DNA from: an uncultured Anaerolineae bacterium
GTDB taxonomy: Bacteria > Chloroflexota > Anaerolineae > Aggregatilineales > Phototrophicaceae
Assembly: GCA_937944445.1 (NCBI GenBank)
Contig: CALDYP010000028.1
Location: 1 to 47,295 of the forward strand
Reading direction: 5' to 3'
Length of the DNA: 47,295 nt
Position 1 is the stretch's first letter. Every line of letters begins with the position of its first letter. A model generated the notes under the pieces. That model ran no database searches and was not told the DNA's origin. It saw nothing but the letters and a program-made list of their open reading frames with translations. Shown here piece after piece: positions 31,646 to 39,466 of this stretch. The position numbers were made by a program, and so were the translations under genes.

Positions 31646-32490
31646 GAGCTTGCCAACGGGCGCTGCCACACCGGTAGATCGTAGCCGTTGTGGCGGAAGC
31701 CAAAGCGCAGGTAAAGGCGCTGGGACTGATGGTTGCTCTGTTGAGTGTTGACGGTCATGGTGCGCACGCTGCGGCGCAGCATGGCGCTGATGACGTGGTG
31801 CAGCAGCAGCGCCCCGACCCCCTTGCCCTGATGCGCTGGGATGACGGCCAGCCGCGAGAGGTGGGCGCTTTTCTGGTAGCGCATGGTGATCTGGTAGCCG
31901 ACGATCTGCCCATCGAGCGTGGCCATCGTGCAGCTTGCGGCCTGCCGCTGCGCGCTGCGGAGTTCGTCGCGCAGCATCTGCCACGGGGGCGCAAACGCCG
32001 CATGATCGACTTCGACCAAGTCCGTTAGATGCTCAAGGTAGGCGTTTTGGACGGTGTAGGGGCTGGGCGGCAGCGTGGGCAGCCTGTCCCCGATGCGGCG
32101 GAGCGTGACGACATCCTCGAGGTATTGAAACCTCAGGGCGGACAAATGGCCTGCCAGCCAACGGTTGACGCTCAGGCAGTACAGCGCGTGCACGCCGTGG
32201 CTGAGCGCTTTGTCTAGGGCGGCCTGCAGGAGCGCCTCAACGACGGTGACCGAGTCAGCGGCGTTGTTGACTACCAGCAGGCGCAGCCACTGCGTCCCCC
32301 CCAACGGCTCGGGGCAGGCGATCAAGCCCGACAAGTAGTCCTGATCCCACAGCGTGAACGCGAACGTGCCGGGCAGGTCGAGGAAGCTCATCGGGCGGTG
32401 CCAGTCGAGGTGGACGTGCTGGCGGTGGGCGTAAAACAGTAAGTTCTGCACAGCCTCAGACTGTAAATGGTCGTAGGGGCGCAGCAGCAT
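31642..32490 (-). CDS. GNAT-superfamily acetyltransferase (double domain)
   Basis: A 282-residue protein. Residues about 150-280 are a GNAT domain with LSRLAVIPAHQGKGVGALLLHHV (acetyl-CoA loop QGKGVG) and the VNTQQSNHQSQRLYLRFGF segment. The N-terminal 140 residues look like a diverged second GNAT-type fold without the loop. It is upstream-isolated: the dnaC-like gene ends 26 bp before its start on the same strand, so it may be read from the primosome operon. Substrate unknown; the C-terminal domain resembles N-alpha-type or small-molecule acetyltransferases only in general. Confidence 0.85.
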   Translation of the reverse strand: MLLRPYDHLQSEAVQNLLFYAHRQHVHLDWHRPMSFLDLPGTFAFTLWDQDYLSGLIACPEPLGGTQWLRLLVVNNAADSVTVVEALLQAALDKALSHGVHALYCLSVNRWLAGHLSALRFQYLEDVVTLRRIGDRLPTLPPSPYTVQNAYLEHLTDLVEVDHAAFAPPWQMLRDELRSAQRQAASCTMATLDGQIVGYQITMRYQKSAHLSRLAVIPAHQGKGVGALLLHHVISAMLRRSVRTMTVNTQQSNHQSQRLYLRFGFRHNGYDLPVWQRPLASS

Positions 32491-32515
32491 CGAGTAAGTG
32501 TCCTTGGCAGTGTGT

Positions 32516-33946
32516 TCAGCGGTTGCGCAACCGCAAGCCGATGCTAGGCGCGTTCAACCCGACGCGGCGGCACAGGCGCGTGTCGATCAAGCGGCTGAAT
32601 AGGCGCGGGTGGAGCCGTTCGATCTCCTCAAGGCTGTTGGCGCATGTCAGCACCGTGGGCAAACGGCGCACATAGCGGTAGTCCAGCAGATGGAAGAGGC
32701 GTTCCGCGCCCCAGCCTTTGCTGGCTTGCAGCGCCAGATCGTCCAGCACCAGCAGCGGAATATCGCGCACGATGGTGTAAAGCTGGTCGAAGCTCTTGGG
32801 GGCGTCTGGGCTGAAGCTGGCCTTGAAGTGGTCGAGCAGGTCGAGGCCGGTGACGAACACGACCATATCCGCCTCGCGGACGCGCACATGATTAGCGATG
32901 GCGGCGGCGAGGTGGGTCTTGCCACTGCCGTAGTGCCCCATGAACAGCAGCCAACCCTCCGGTTGATTGGCAAATTCGTGGGCGATGCGCAGCGCGTTGC
33001 GCAGGCTGCTAGCCTCTTCTGGGCGCAGGCCGTTCGTCGTGTCGAAGCTCTCGAAGGTCATGCCGGCGTAAGCTGAGACAGCGTTCGAGAGAAAGTCGGG
33101 GGTGTGCGCGGATGAATTGTCGCGGAAGTCGGGGGCGTTGATGCCGATGCGCTGCACCACGTTCACATCGCGCAGGCGGCTGCTGATGCGCCCGTCGAGG
33201 CGCTCCAGCGGCAGGTTGGTGGTGATGACGGTGGGCAGTTGGCCAGCGTAGCGGTGGTTGATGAGCTGGTAGAGCTTTTCCAGCGCCCAACCGCTGGGGT
33301 TTTCCGCGCCGAGGTCGTCGAGGATGAGCAGGTCAGCTGTGCGCAGCCGCTCAAACACGTTGTCGTAGCTGTCCTCACTGCTGGGGCTGAAGGTGTTGCG
33401 CAGTTGGTCGAGCAAGTCCGGCGCAGTGATGAACACCACCGTGTCGCCCTCAGCAAGGCGCACGTTGCCGATGGCAGCGGCGAGGTGGGTCTTGCCCGTG
33501 CCATAGCCGCCCTCGAAGAGCAGCCAACCTTTTGGGCTGCCTGCGTAGAGGGCGCTCTGGCGCAGGGCTACCGTGAGCGAGTTGATATGCTCCTGCGCAT
33601 AGCCGGGCCGCGCGACGATGAAGTTCTCAAAGGTGCGGTTGGCCAGCAAGTCCAAGTTGCCTAAGCGTCGGATGAGGGTCACGCGGGCGGGGTCAAGGGG
33701 GCGGTTCGGGCAGGGCAGCGCCTTGCCAAAGCGCGAGTCATCCATGGGCACATCAAGGGTGATCAGCCCCAAGCCTTTGCAGATCGGGCAGGGTTGGTCG
33801 GGCTGTTGGGGGTCAAAACAACGGATGAGCGCGGGCTGGTCGTCGTAGTCGATTGGCGGGTTGAGGTCAGGATTCGACGAAGTCGGCGTATTTGCCGCTG
33901 ACAAACCGTTTACCATCTTCGAGGTCAGGTCGCGCAGGGGTTTCAT
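32516..33946 (-). CDS. Tandem-duplicated DnaC/DnaI-like helicase loader ATPase
   Basis: A 476-residue protein with two complete DnaC-family AAA+ modules. Module 1 (about 100-270) has TFENF, Walker A GYGTGKTHLAAA (147-), Walker B LLILDDLG and sensor ITTNLP with SSRLRD. Module 2 (about 295-470) has TFESF, GHYGSGKTHLAAA (337-), LLVLDDLA, and TCAN with LFSRLIDTR. An N-terminal CPIC (53-56) plus C79 recalls the zinc-binding region of DnaI. Usual loaders have one module of about 250-300 residues. The ATG (AAGGA 7 nt upstream) lies 80 bp inside the dnaD-like gene. Third gene of dnaB-dnaD-dnaC on the minus strand; likely loads DnaB on DNA. Confidence 0.88.
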   Translation of the reverse strand: MKPLRDLTSKMVNGLSAANTPTSSNPDLNPPIDYDDQPALIRCFDPQQPDQPCPICKGLGLITLDVPMDDSRFGKALPCPNRPLDPARVTLIRRLGNLDLLANRTFENFIVARPGYAQEHINSLTVALRQSALYAGSPKGWLLFEGGYGTGKTHLAAAIGNVRLAEGDTVVFITAPDLLDQLRNTFSPSSEDSYDNVFERLRTADLLILDDLGAENPSGWALEKLYQLINHRYAGQLPTVITTNLPLERLDGRISSRLRDVNVVQRIGINAPDFRDNSSAHTPDFLSNAVSAYAGMTFESFDTTNGLRPEEASSLRNALRIAHEFANQPEGWLLFMGHYGSGKTHLAAAIANHVRVREADMVVFVTGLDLLDHFKASFSPDAPKSFDQLYTIVRDIPLLVLDDLALQASKGWGAERLFHLLDYRYVRRLPTVLTCANSLEEIERLHPRLFSRLIDTRLCRRVGLNAPSIGLRLRNR

Positions 33947-34553
33947 GGTGTCGTCCTTCGTTTTTCCAGCGGGTGAGGATGCCGCGCACATAGCGCCAAC
34001 TCCGCTTGTTGCTGTCGACGGCGATCTTGATGGCGTCTTCTAGCCACTCGGCCGGGAACTCGGCCTCGGCGTCGCGCAGTTCCTCGGCGATGAGCGCCGT
34101 CAGCAGCCCGATGTTTTGCTCATAGAGTGTATAGATGTTGGGGCGCTCGGGCAAAATTTCTACCTCGTCCTCGTCTGCTGGCCGCCAGTGGCCATGGGCC
34201 ACCTGTTGAACCGCGCTGCGGCCGCGCGGCGTGTTGACGAAGTAGATCGGCTCGGGGGTCTCATCCAGCGTCAGATCTACGGTGAGCAGCGTGCCGCGCG
34301 CGACGCAGCGCGTGAGGGCTTCATCCAGCGCTTCCGGGCTGAAGCTGGCCATCAAGCCGTCATCGCTGAGAAGGTGGCGGCGGCGCAGGTAAGGAACCGC
34401 GCCGTTGGGGCGCTGCCCCAGCGCGTGCAGGCAGAACAGCGTCAGCTTCAGCTCGTTGAGGTCGTCGATCAACGGCAGCAGGTGAGTCAAAAACCCGGGT
34501 GGCAGCGGCAGCCGCGAGAACTGCCCATGTGGGAACCCCTTAAACTCGTTCAT
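33867..34553 (-). CDS. DnaD/DnaB-domain primosomal protein
   Basis: About 228 residues. The C-terminal region (EWLEDAIKIAVDSNKRSWRYVRGILTRWKNEG, read in pieces) is the DnaD-like C-terminal motif of Gram-positive-type primosome proteins; the N-terminal 130 residues look like a winged-helix domain (ELKLTLFCLHALGQ, YLRRRHLLSDDGLM). Its ATG overlaps the dnaB stop by one base (TGATG), and its 3' end overlaps the DnaC-like gene by 80 bp, so the three are tightly coupled. In Firmicutes such proteins help load the helicase at origins or restart sites; the role here is inferred from family and context. Confidence 0.85.
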   Translation of the reverse strand: MNEFKGFPHGQFSRLPLPPGFLTHLLPLIDDLNELKLTLFCLHALGQRPNGAVPYLRRRHLLSDDGLMASFSPEALDEALTRCVARGTLLTVDLTLDETPEPIYFVNTPRGRSAVQQVAHGHWRPADEDEVEILPERPNIYTLYEQNIGLLTALIAEELRDAEAEFPAEWLEDAIKIAVDSNKRSWRYVRGILTRWKNEGRHHETPARPDLEDGKRFVSGKYADFVES

Positions 34554-35914
34554 CACAAGTCACTCAAGTTGTGCGGTGTTTTGGTGATGTCCATAAATTT
34601 AGTGAGGCTTTTTTCAAAAAACAGCGTGATCGTGTCGGTTGGGCCGTTGCGGTGCTTGGCGACGATGATCTCCGCTTGATTGGGATACTCGGTCGCCTCA
34701 TTATAGACTTCATCGCGGTAGAGGAACATGACGATGTCGGCGTCTTGTTCAATCGAGCCGGACTCGCGCAGATCCGACAGGACGGGGCGCTTGTCGTTGC
34801 GCTGCTCGACCGCGCGCGAGAGCTGAGCCGCGCTGATGAGCGGGACGTTCAGCTCGCGCGCCAGCTCTTTGAGGGCGCGGCTGATGTAGCTGATCTCCTG
34901 CACGCGGTTCGTCTCGCGGGATGAGCCGCCCCCGTGCATGAGCTGCATATAGTCCACGATGATGAGGTCGAGGCCGTGTTCGTGGGCGAGCCGCCGCGCC
35001 TTCGTGCGGATGTCGAGGGGGGTGAGGGCGGGCGTGTCGTCGATGAAGATCGGCAGCGAGCTGAGCCGCCCGATGACCTCGGTGAAGCGGTTCATCTCCT
35101 GTACGCTGAGCCGCCCCAAACGCAGGTTCTGTACGTTGATGCGCGACTCCATCGCCACCAAGCGCTGCAAGATCTGCTCGACGCCCATCTCCATCGTGAA
35201 GATGGCCACGCGCGCGCCGCGCCGCGCCGCGTTCAGCGCAACTGTTAGCAGGAAAGAGGTCTTGCCCATGCCGGGCCGCCCGGCGAACACGAGCAGATCG
35301 CTGCGCTGGAAGCCGCCGAGCAGCGCGTCCAAGTCTCGAAAGCCGCTAGGCACGCCGACCACCCCGCTGCGCGCGACGATCTCGTTGATGTGTTCGTAAT
35401 AATCCCGCAGCCCTTCGGACATCGACACGAACGAGCGCTTGATCTGAGTATCGCTGACGCTGAACAGCTTGGCCTCAGCTTCTGAGATGACATGGTCAAG
35501 AGTGAGGGTTTCGTCCGTCGCCAGTGTGAGGATGTCGGTAGCAGCCGCCATCAGCCGCCGCCGCACCGCAGTCCGCTTGACAAGCTTGGCGTAGGTTTCC
35601 GTTTGATAGTTGCTATCGACGTTGCTCACCAGTTGGAGGAGGTAGCTCATCCCGCCCACGGCTTCCAATTGATTGTGCGCTTGCAGTTCTTCCTTGATCA
35701 GCACGAGATCCAACGGCTCGTTGCGCTCGCTGAGGGTGTGGAAGACCCGCCAAATGTGCTGATGCCGCAGCAAGAAGAAGTCCTCTGGCTTGAGGAAGGA
35801 GGCAACTGTCAGAAAGCTGTCAGGGTTGAGCAGAACGCTACCGATGGTAGCTTCCTCAGCTTCTTGGCTGTAGGGGGCGTTGGCAGGCAAGACAGCGGGG
35901 GCTGGTCGTGTCAT
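34553..35914 (-). CDS. dnaB: Replicative DNA helicase
   Basis: A 453-residue hexameric helicase that unwinds DNA at the fork. The N-terminal domain (residues about 14-115) has EEATIGSVLLNPDSF and LVLIKEEL; the linker is followed by the RecA-like domain with PSGFRDLDALLGGFQRSDLLVFAGRPGMGKTS (Walker A GRPGMGKT), FTMEMG, LIIVDYMQLM (Walker B), SRALKELARELNVPLISAAQLSR and DIVMFLYRDEVY. No intein. First gene of the primosome operon. GGAT lies 9 nt before the ATG. A weak minus-strand promoter (TTGCAC, then TACTAG at 18 nt) may lie near 35957-35986. Confidence 0.96.
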   Translation of the reverse strand: MTRPAPAVLPANAPYSQEAEEATIGSVLLNPDSFLTVASFLKPEDFFLLRHQHIWRVFHTLSERNEPLDLVLIKEELQAHNQLEAVGGMSYLLQLVSNVDSNYQTETYAKLVKRTAVRRRLMAAATDILTLATDETLTLDHVISEAEAKLFSVSDTQIKRSFVSMSEGLRDYYEHINEIVARSGVVGVPSGFRDLDALLGGFQRSDLLVFAGRPGMGKTSFLLTVALNAARRGARVAIFTMEMGVEQILQRLVAMESRINVQNLRLGRLSVQEMNRFTEVIGRLSSLPIFIDDTPALTPLDIRTKARRLAHEHGLDLIIVDYMQLMHGGGSSRETNRVQEISYISRALKELARELNVPLISAAQLSRAVEQRNDKRPVLSDLRESGSIEQDADIVMFLYRDEVYNEATEYPNQAEIIVAKHRNGPTDTITLFFEKSLTKFMDITKTPHNLSDL

Positions 35915-36114
35915 GAGCGTTTGATCCAGTGAGCCGTGCAGGGTGCGCCTTTCTAGTATGGCGCATTTTGTGCGTCGTGCAATCCACTAGTTTGAGCACG
36001 CACAATTGAGCATGAGCGCTGGCCTGCTGCCACAATAAGCCGTCATAGGCGCGGTTGGCTGCGCCTGCGTACTCTCACGGCTGCAAAAGGCAGAGCTGGC
36101 AAATGGCAGGCTCT
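35915..36114. other. Intergenic region dnaB / bifunctional nuclease gene
   Basis: A 200-bp gap. It contains a small GGCGC/GCGCC hairpin near 36050-36067 after the nuclease gene and a possible dnaB promoter; no coding potential seen. Confidence 0.4.
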
Positions 36115-36675
36115 TTAGGTGTCCTCGTCTTCGTCGTCGAATTCCATCGAGTTCAGAAAATCGGCAAAGGCGCTGAGCTTGCTCTCATCAATCGTCTCAT
36201 CCTCGCGCGCGGAGGGGCGCTTCTCGACGCGGCGCTCATCCGACGCCTCTTCCTCTTCTTCTAGGTCAACGTCCTCTTCAGGTGTGACAGATGAGTTGGC
36301 CATGACAGCGTCACTCACGAAGATGCCGCACTTCACGCGCACCGCCAGCGCGATCGCGTCGCTCGGGCGCGAGTCTACTTCAATCGTTTGGCCGTTGACG
36401 TCGATCACGATCCGCGCGTAGAAGATCGCATTGCGAATGTCGTTGATGTAGATATGCCGCACTTTGCCGCCGAGCGCGCCGATCACCGATTTGAGCAGGT
36501 CATGGGTGAGGGGGCGTTTCTGTTCGGACTCTTGCAGCTCAATCGTGATGGCCTCAGCCTCAAACTGCCCAATCCAGATGGGCAGGTAGCGATCAGCGTT
36601 GATCTCTTTTAGCACCACTACGCGCTGCTGATTAGTGAGGCTGACGCGGATGCTGTCAATTTGAACTTCTATCAT
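36115..36675 (-). CDS. Bifunctional nuclease family (BFN/DUF151) protein
   Basis: About 186 residues. The BFN domain (residues about 1-130) shows [48 protein letters not shown] and [20 protein letters not shown], all typical. The domain's namesake has DNase and RNase activity in plants; bacterial function is unproven. The last ~55 residues are strongly acidic (runs of Glu/Asp, ending DDEDEDT). I place the start at ATG 36675 (MIEVQIDS, the family's usual beginning), 31 nt from the predicted transcript start; ATG 36690 is possible but would leave a 16-nt leader. Confidence 0.9.
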   Translation of the reverse strand: MIEVQIDSIRVSLTNQQRVVVLKEINADRYLPIWIGQFEAEAITIELQESEQKRPLTHDLLKSVIGALGGKVRHIYINDIRNAIFYARIVIDVNGQTIEVDSRPSDAIALAVRVKCGIFVSDAVMANSSVTPEEDVDLEEEEEASDERRVEKRPSAREDETIDESKLSAFADFLNSMEFDDEDEDT

Positions 36676-36712
36676 GGCGTGATCCGGCATATTGGCGAAG
36701 AGTTATACAACC

Positions 36713-36742
36713 ATTATACATGCCCAACTGTGCTGCCTGCAA
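36713..36742 (-). promoter_or_regulatory. Promoter of the bifunctional nuclease gene
   Basis: Minus-strand TTGCAG (36742-36737) and a perfect TATAAT (36718-36713) are 18 nt apart. Confidence 0.65.
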
Positions 36743-36761
36743 TAGAGCGCGGGCGCGCGAA

Positions 36762-36788
36762 GTGTTTAAATTCGAACAGGGGCCTCAT
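36762..36788. repeat. Fragment related to the MITE left end
   Basis: 25 of 27 bases match 8635-8661 of the MITE-like element (starting GTGTTTAAATTCGAACAGG). No second terminal repeat or target duplication is evident, so this looks like a decayed or partial copy. Confidence 0.6.
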
Positions 36789-36820
36789 TCCCCAACCCCG
36801 TGCCGCTACAGCATGGCCCC

Positions 36821-36860
36821 TTAAAACAAACACAGCCCACCTGTAGGTGAGCCGTGTTTG
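36821..36860 (-). terminator. Terminator of the Bax-inhibitor-1 gene
   Basis: CAAACAC-A-GC-C-CACCT (36827-36842) pairs with AGGTG-A-GC-C-GTGTTTG (36845-36860), two single mismatches, 2-nt loop. On the minus strand it is followed by TTTT. It lies 23 bp after the stop of the minus-strand gene. Confidence 0.75.
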
Positions 36861-36882
36861 GGTTGTGCGGTGTGTGAGGGCG

Positions 36883-37662
36883 CTACTCGCGCGAGAGCGC
36901 GAACAGGCGCAGGATGTGGATGAACAGGATGATCGCGTCCGAGTAGAGCATGAACGCGCCGATGATGGCCATGCGGCCAAAGTCATCCGTCCCTTCGCGG
37001 AACTCACCGCTGGCGGCCATGTTCTTGATCTTCTGCGTGTCCCAAGCGGTGATGCCGACGAACAGCAGCACGACGACGATGCTCAGGATGAAGCTGAAGC
37101 CGCTGCTTTGCAGGAAGATGTTCACAATCGCCGCGATGAACACGCCGATCATGCCCATGATGAAGAACCCGCTGAAGCGGTCAAGGTTGACCTTCGTCGT
37201 GTAGCCAACGACCGTCATCGCGCCGAACACGCCCGCCGTGACGAAGAACGCCTGATAGACGATGCTCCAATCCGACGTGAACGTGATCGCGCCCGTGCGC
37301 GGATCGACCACTGGCGAGGCGATCGTGCCGAAGATGATGAGCGACAGCGTGACGCCCATCGTCACCGCGTAGGTGATGAACAAACCGGCGGCCACGGCTG
37401 GGCTGATCCGATTGATGAGGAACCCGAGGCCGAACGCGAGGCCGATCTGCACGATGAGCATGATGATCCAAGCGCTGCTCAAGCCCACCAGCAGGTTGAG
37501 ATCAGCTTGGAAGGCGTTGGCCAGCGTCACCGCGATCACGCCGCTCACTGTCAGGCCGATGGTCATCCACAGGTAGACGCTGCGCATCAGCGGCTGGATG
37601 TTAATGGCCGGGAAGGCGCTTACCTCCCGCACCGCAGGCGATTGACCGAAATTGTTGAACAT
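36883..37662 (-). CDS. Bax inhibitor-1/YccA family membrane protein
   Basis: About 259 residues with seven hydrophobic helices. Family traits: MRSVYLWMTIGLTVSGVIAV near the start, TYAVTMGVTLSLIIFG, a central VFGAMTVVGYTTKVNLDRFSGFFIMGMIG, and a last helix with ITAWDTQKIKNM; the two Asp residues (the ITAWD Asp and the FMLYSD Asp) match the calcium-leak/pH-sensor pair of the BsYetJ type. Function in bacteria is a proposed H+-gated Ca2+ leak. Start ATG 37662 has GGGGAG 5 nt upstream; GTG 37668 is the alternative. Single gene with its own promoter and terminator. Confidence 0.93.
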   Translation of the reverse strand: MFNNFGQSPAVREVSAFPAINIQPLMRSVYLWMTIGLTVSGVIAVTLANAFQADLNLLVGLSSAWIIMLIVQIGLAFGLGFLINRISPAVAAGLFITYAVTMGVTLSLIIFGTIASPVVDPRTGAITFTSDWSIVYQAFFVTAGVFGAMTVVGYTTKVNLDRFSGFFIMGMIGVFIAAIVNIFLQSSGFSFILSIVVVLLFVGITAWDTQKIKNMAASGEFREGTDDFGRMAIIGAFMLYSDAIILFIHILRLFALSRE

Positions 37663-37694
37663 AACCACTCCCCTTTATCGACTTTGTCCGTATC

Positions 37695-37723
37695 ATAGTA
37701 TATAAACAATAGAAGTATGTTAA
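37695..37723 (-). promoter_or_regulatory. Promoter of the Bax-inhibitor-1 gene
   Basis: Minus-strand TTAACA (37723-37718) and TACTAT (37700-37695) are 17 nt apart in an AT-rich stretch; TATACT overlapping it is an alternative -10. Confidence 0.6.
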
Positions 37724-37766
37724 AAACGCTCGCACCAAAACCCCCCAAATTTGAGGGTTCTCTGCC

Positions 37767-38300
37767 ATGACATCGTTCGACGCTGCCCATCCAACCCCGC
37801 CGCGCTATCGGCTTGAACAGCGCCTGTTGATGGCGCTTTTGCTTGCAGTGGTCGCTGGAGCAGTCGGGCAGCTCATGTTGGCGCTGCTGCTGCGCAGCCT
37901 GCTGTTCGGGCTGGGGGCGCTCACGCTGCTGGCGTTCGCCCCGTTTATTCTCATGGCACTCTCAGTTGCGCCGCCGCTGACCGTGACCGCGGATGGGCTG
38001 CTGATCCGCCCGCACTGGTGGCGCGAACGGCTCATCCCGTGGGGGGATGTGCTGGCGATGCGGCCTTACCCGCTGCTGCCGCGCCCTGACCAAGAGACCG
38101 AGCGCCGCGCGCTGCAAGGGCGCAAGCGCTATCGCGCCGCAGAAGGCTGGATGCTGATCGTGCATGGGCTGCCGTGGCAGTACCGCATGGCGGGCTTCTT
38201 CGCCGGGGCGGGCGGTCAGCCGATCATCGCGATTACTAACCGCACCCACAGCGGCTACGATGCGCTGGTGCGGCAGGTGCAGGCGCGCGTTGGGCAATAG
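37767..38300 (+). CDS. Hypothetical membrane protein, PH-like
   Basis: A 177-residue protein with two adjacent hydrophobic helices (residues about 20-70), followed by a small beta-rich domain (LTVTADGLLIRPHWWRERLIPWGDVLAM) that resembles the bacterial PH-like domain of membrane-anchored proteins of unknown role. ATG 37767 is preceded by GAGGG about 10 nt upstream. It is alone, divergent from the Bax-inhibitor-1 gene. Confidence 0.7.
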   Translation: MTSFDAAHPTPPRYRLEQRLLMALLLAVVAGAVGQLMLALLLRSLLFGLGALTLLAFAPFILMALSVAPPLTVTADGLLIRPHWWRERLIPWGDVLAMRPYPLLPRPDQETERRALQGRKRYRAAEGWMLIVHGLPWQYRMAGFFAGAGGQPIIAITNRTHSGYDALVRQVQARVGQ

Positions 38301-38320
38301 GGGGCCCACCCCACTTCTGT

Positions 38321-38393
38321 GGGGACGCGGCCTGCCGCGTCCGTGAGGCCTGCCGCGTCCGTGAGGCCTGCCGCGTCCGTGAGGCCTGCCGCG
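38321..38393. repeat. 18-bp tandem repeat with palindromic units
   Basis: After GGACGCGGCCTGCCGCGTCC (an 8-bp stem around CCTG), the unit GCCTGCCGCGTCCGTGAG repeats at 38330-38347, 38348-38365, 38366-38383, plus a 10-bp partial. It lies in the 188-bp gap before ribokinase; no coding role is seen. Confidence 0.8.
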
Positions 38394-38488
38394 AGAAGGG
38401 GACGCGACCTCAGCGCCATCGTCGCTATTTCATGCGGAAAGATAGATAATATAGCTGTGAACGATCTAACACGTTGAGGAAACCCCTT

Positions 38489-39403
38489 ATGCCCGATATT
38501 CTGATTGTGGGCAGCATCAACATGGACGTGGTGGCGCTGGCCCCGCATCACCCCGTGCCCGGCGAGACGGTGTTAGGCACAGACCTCAGCTACATTCCGG
38601 GCGGCAAAGGCTCAAACCAAGCGGTGGCGGCGGCGCGCGCGGGCGGCCGCGTGCGGCTGCTGGGGCGCTTAGGCGAAGATGCCTTTGGCGAGGCGCTGCT
38701 GCGCTTCCTCCAAGCTGAGGCGCTGAACACGCAGTCCGTGCAGCGCTTGAGCGGCATCCCGACGGGGGTCGCCATCATCACGGTGAGCGCCAGCGGCGAG
38801 AACACGATCGTCGTCGTTCCGGGGGCAAATGGGCGCATCACCCCCGCGGACGTGGACGCGCTGGGCATTCAGCGCGGTGATCTGGTCGTCTCGCAGTTGG
38901 AGATCCCATTTGAGACGGTGGCGCACGCCTTCCAGCAGGCCAAAGCGCGCGGCGCGGCCACGCTGCTGAACCCGTCGCCGGCAGCGCCGCTGCCAGAGGG
39001 ACTGCTGGCCAACACCGATTATCTGGTGCTGAACGAGATCGAGCTGGCTTACTACGCGCAGCAAGCCGTCACCGATGACCACGCCGCCGTGATCGCCGCG
39101 GCACAGCGCCTGCGCGCGCACCCGCAGCAGACGCTCATCGTCACGCTGGGCGGGCGCGGGGTGCTGGCGGTCGCGCCGAGCGAGACAGTTCATGAGCCAG
39201 CCTTCCGCGTAACAGTGGTGGACACAACCGGCGCGGGCGACTGCTTCACGGGGGCGCTGGCGGTGGCGCTCTCCGAGGGGCAGCCGCTGGCGCAGGCCGT
39301 CCACTTTGCCAACGCGGCGGCGGCGCTCAGCGTGCAGGTCTTGGGCGCGTCGGCCTCTTTGCCCGCGCGGGCAGCCATTGAGCAGATGCTCGCGCAGGGG
39401 TGA
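38489..39403 (+). CDS. rbsK: Ribokinase
   Basis: A 304-residue PfkB-family kinase that phosphorylates D-ribose to ribose 5-phosphate. It has the N-terminal GSINMDVV, the GGKGSNQAVAAAR substrate motif, the NPSPAAPLP and LNEIE segments, and the DTTGAGDCFTGALAVAL signature with catalytic Asp. GAGG lies upstream of ATG 38489. No ribose transporter or rbsD is nearby, so it may serve nucleoside salvage. The PfkB family includes other sugar kinases; ribokinase fits best by the NMD and GGKGxNQA motifs. Confidence 0.92.
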   Translation: MPDILIVGSINMDVVALAPHHPVPGETVLGTDLSYIPGGKGSNQAVAAARAGGRVRLLGRLGEDAFGEALLRFLQAEALNTQSVQRLSGIPTGVAIITVSASGENTIVVVPGANGRITPADVDALGIQRGDLVVSQLEIPFETVAHAFQQAKARGAATLLNPSPAAPLPEGLLANTDYLVLNEIELAYYAQQAVTDDHAAVIAAAQRLRAHPQQTLIVTLGGRGVLAVAPSETVHEPAFRVTVVDTTGAGDCFTGALAVALSEGQPLAQAVHFANAAAALSVQVLGASASLPARAAIEQMLAQG

Positions 39404-39466
39404 GATTGTCGGTTTAGCGGTACAATAGAGGTGAGCATCCCATAGTTGAGGATTGAGGCAGCCGTT

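Noticed and set aside
34553..35914. Replication origin near dnaB
   Set aside because: I saw no cluster of TTATCCACA-type DnaA boxes or AT-rich unwinding region in the primosome area.
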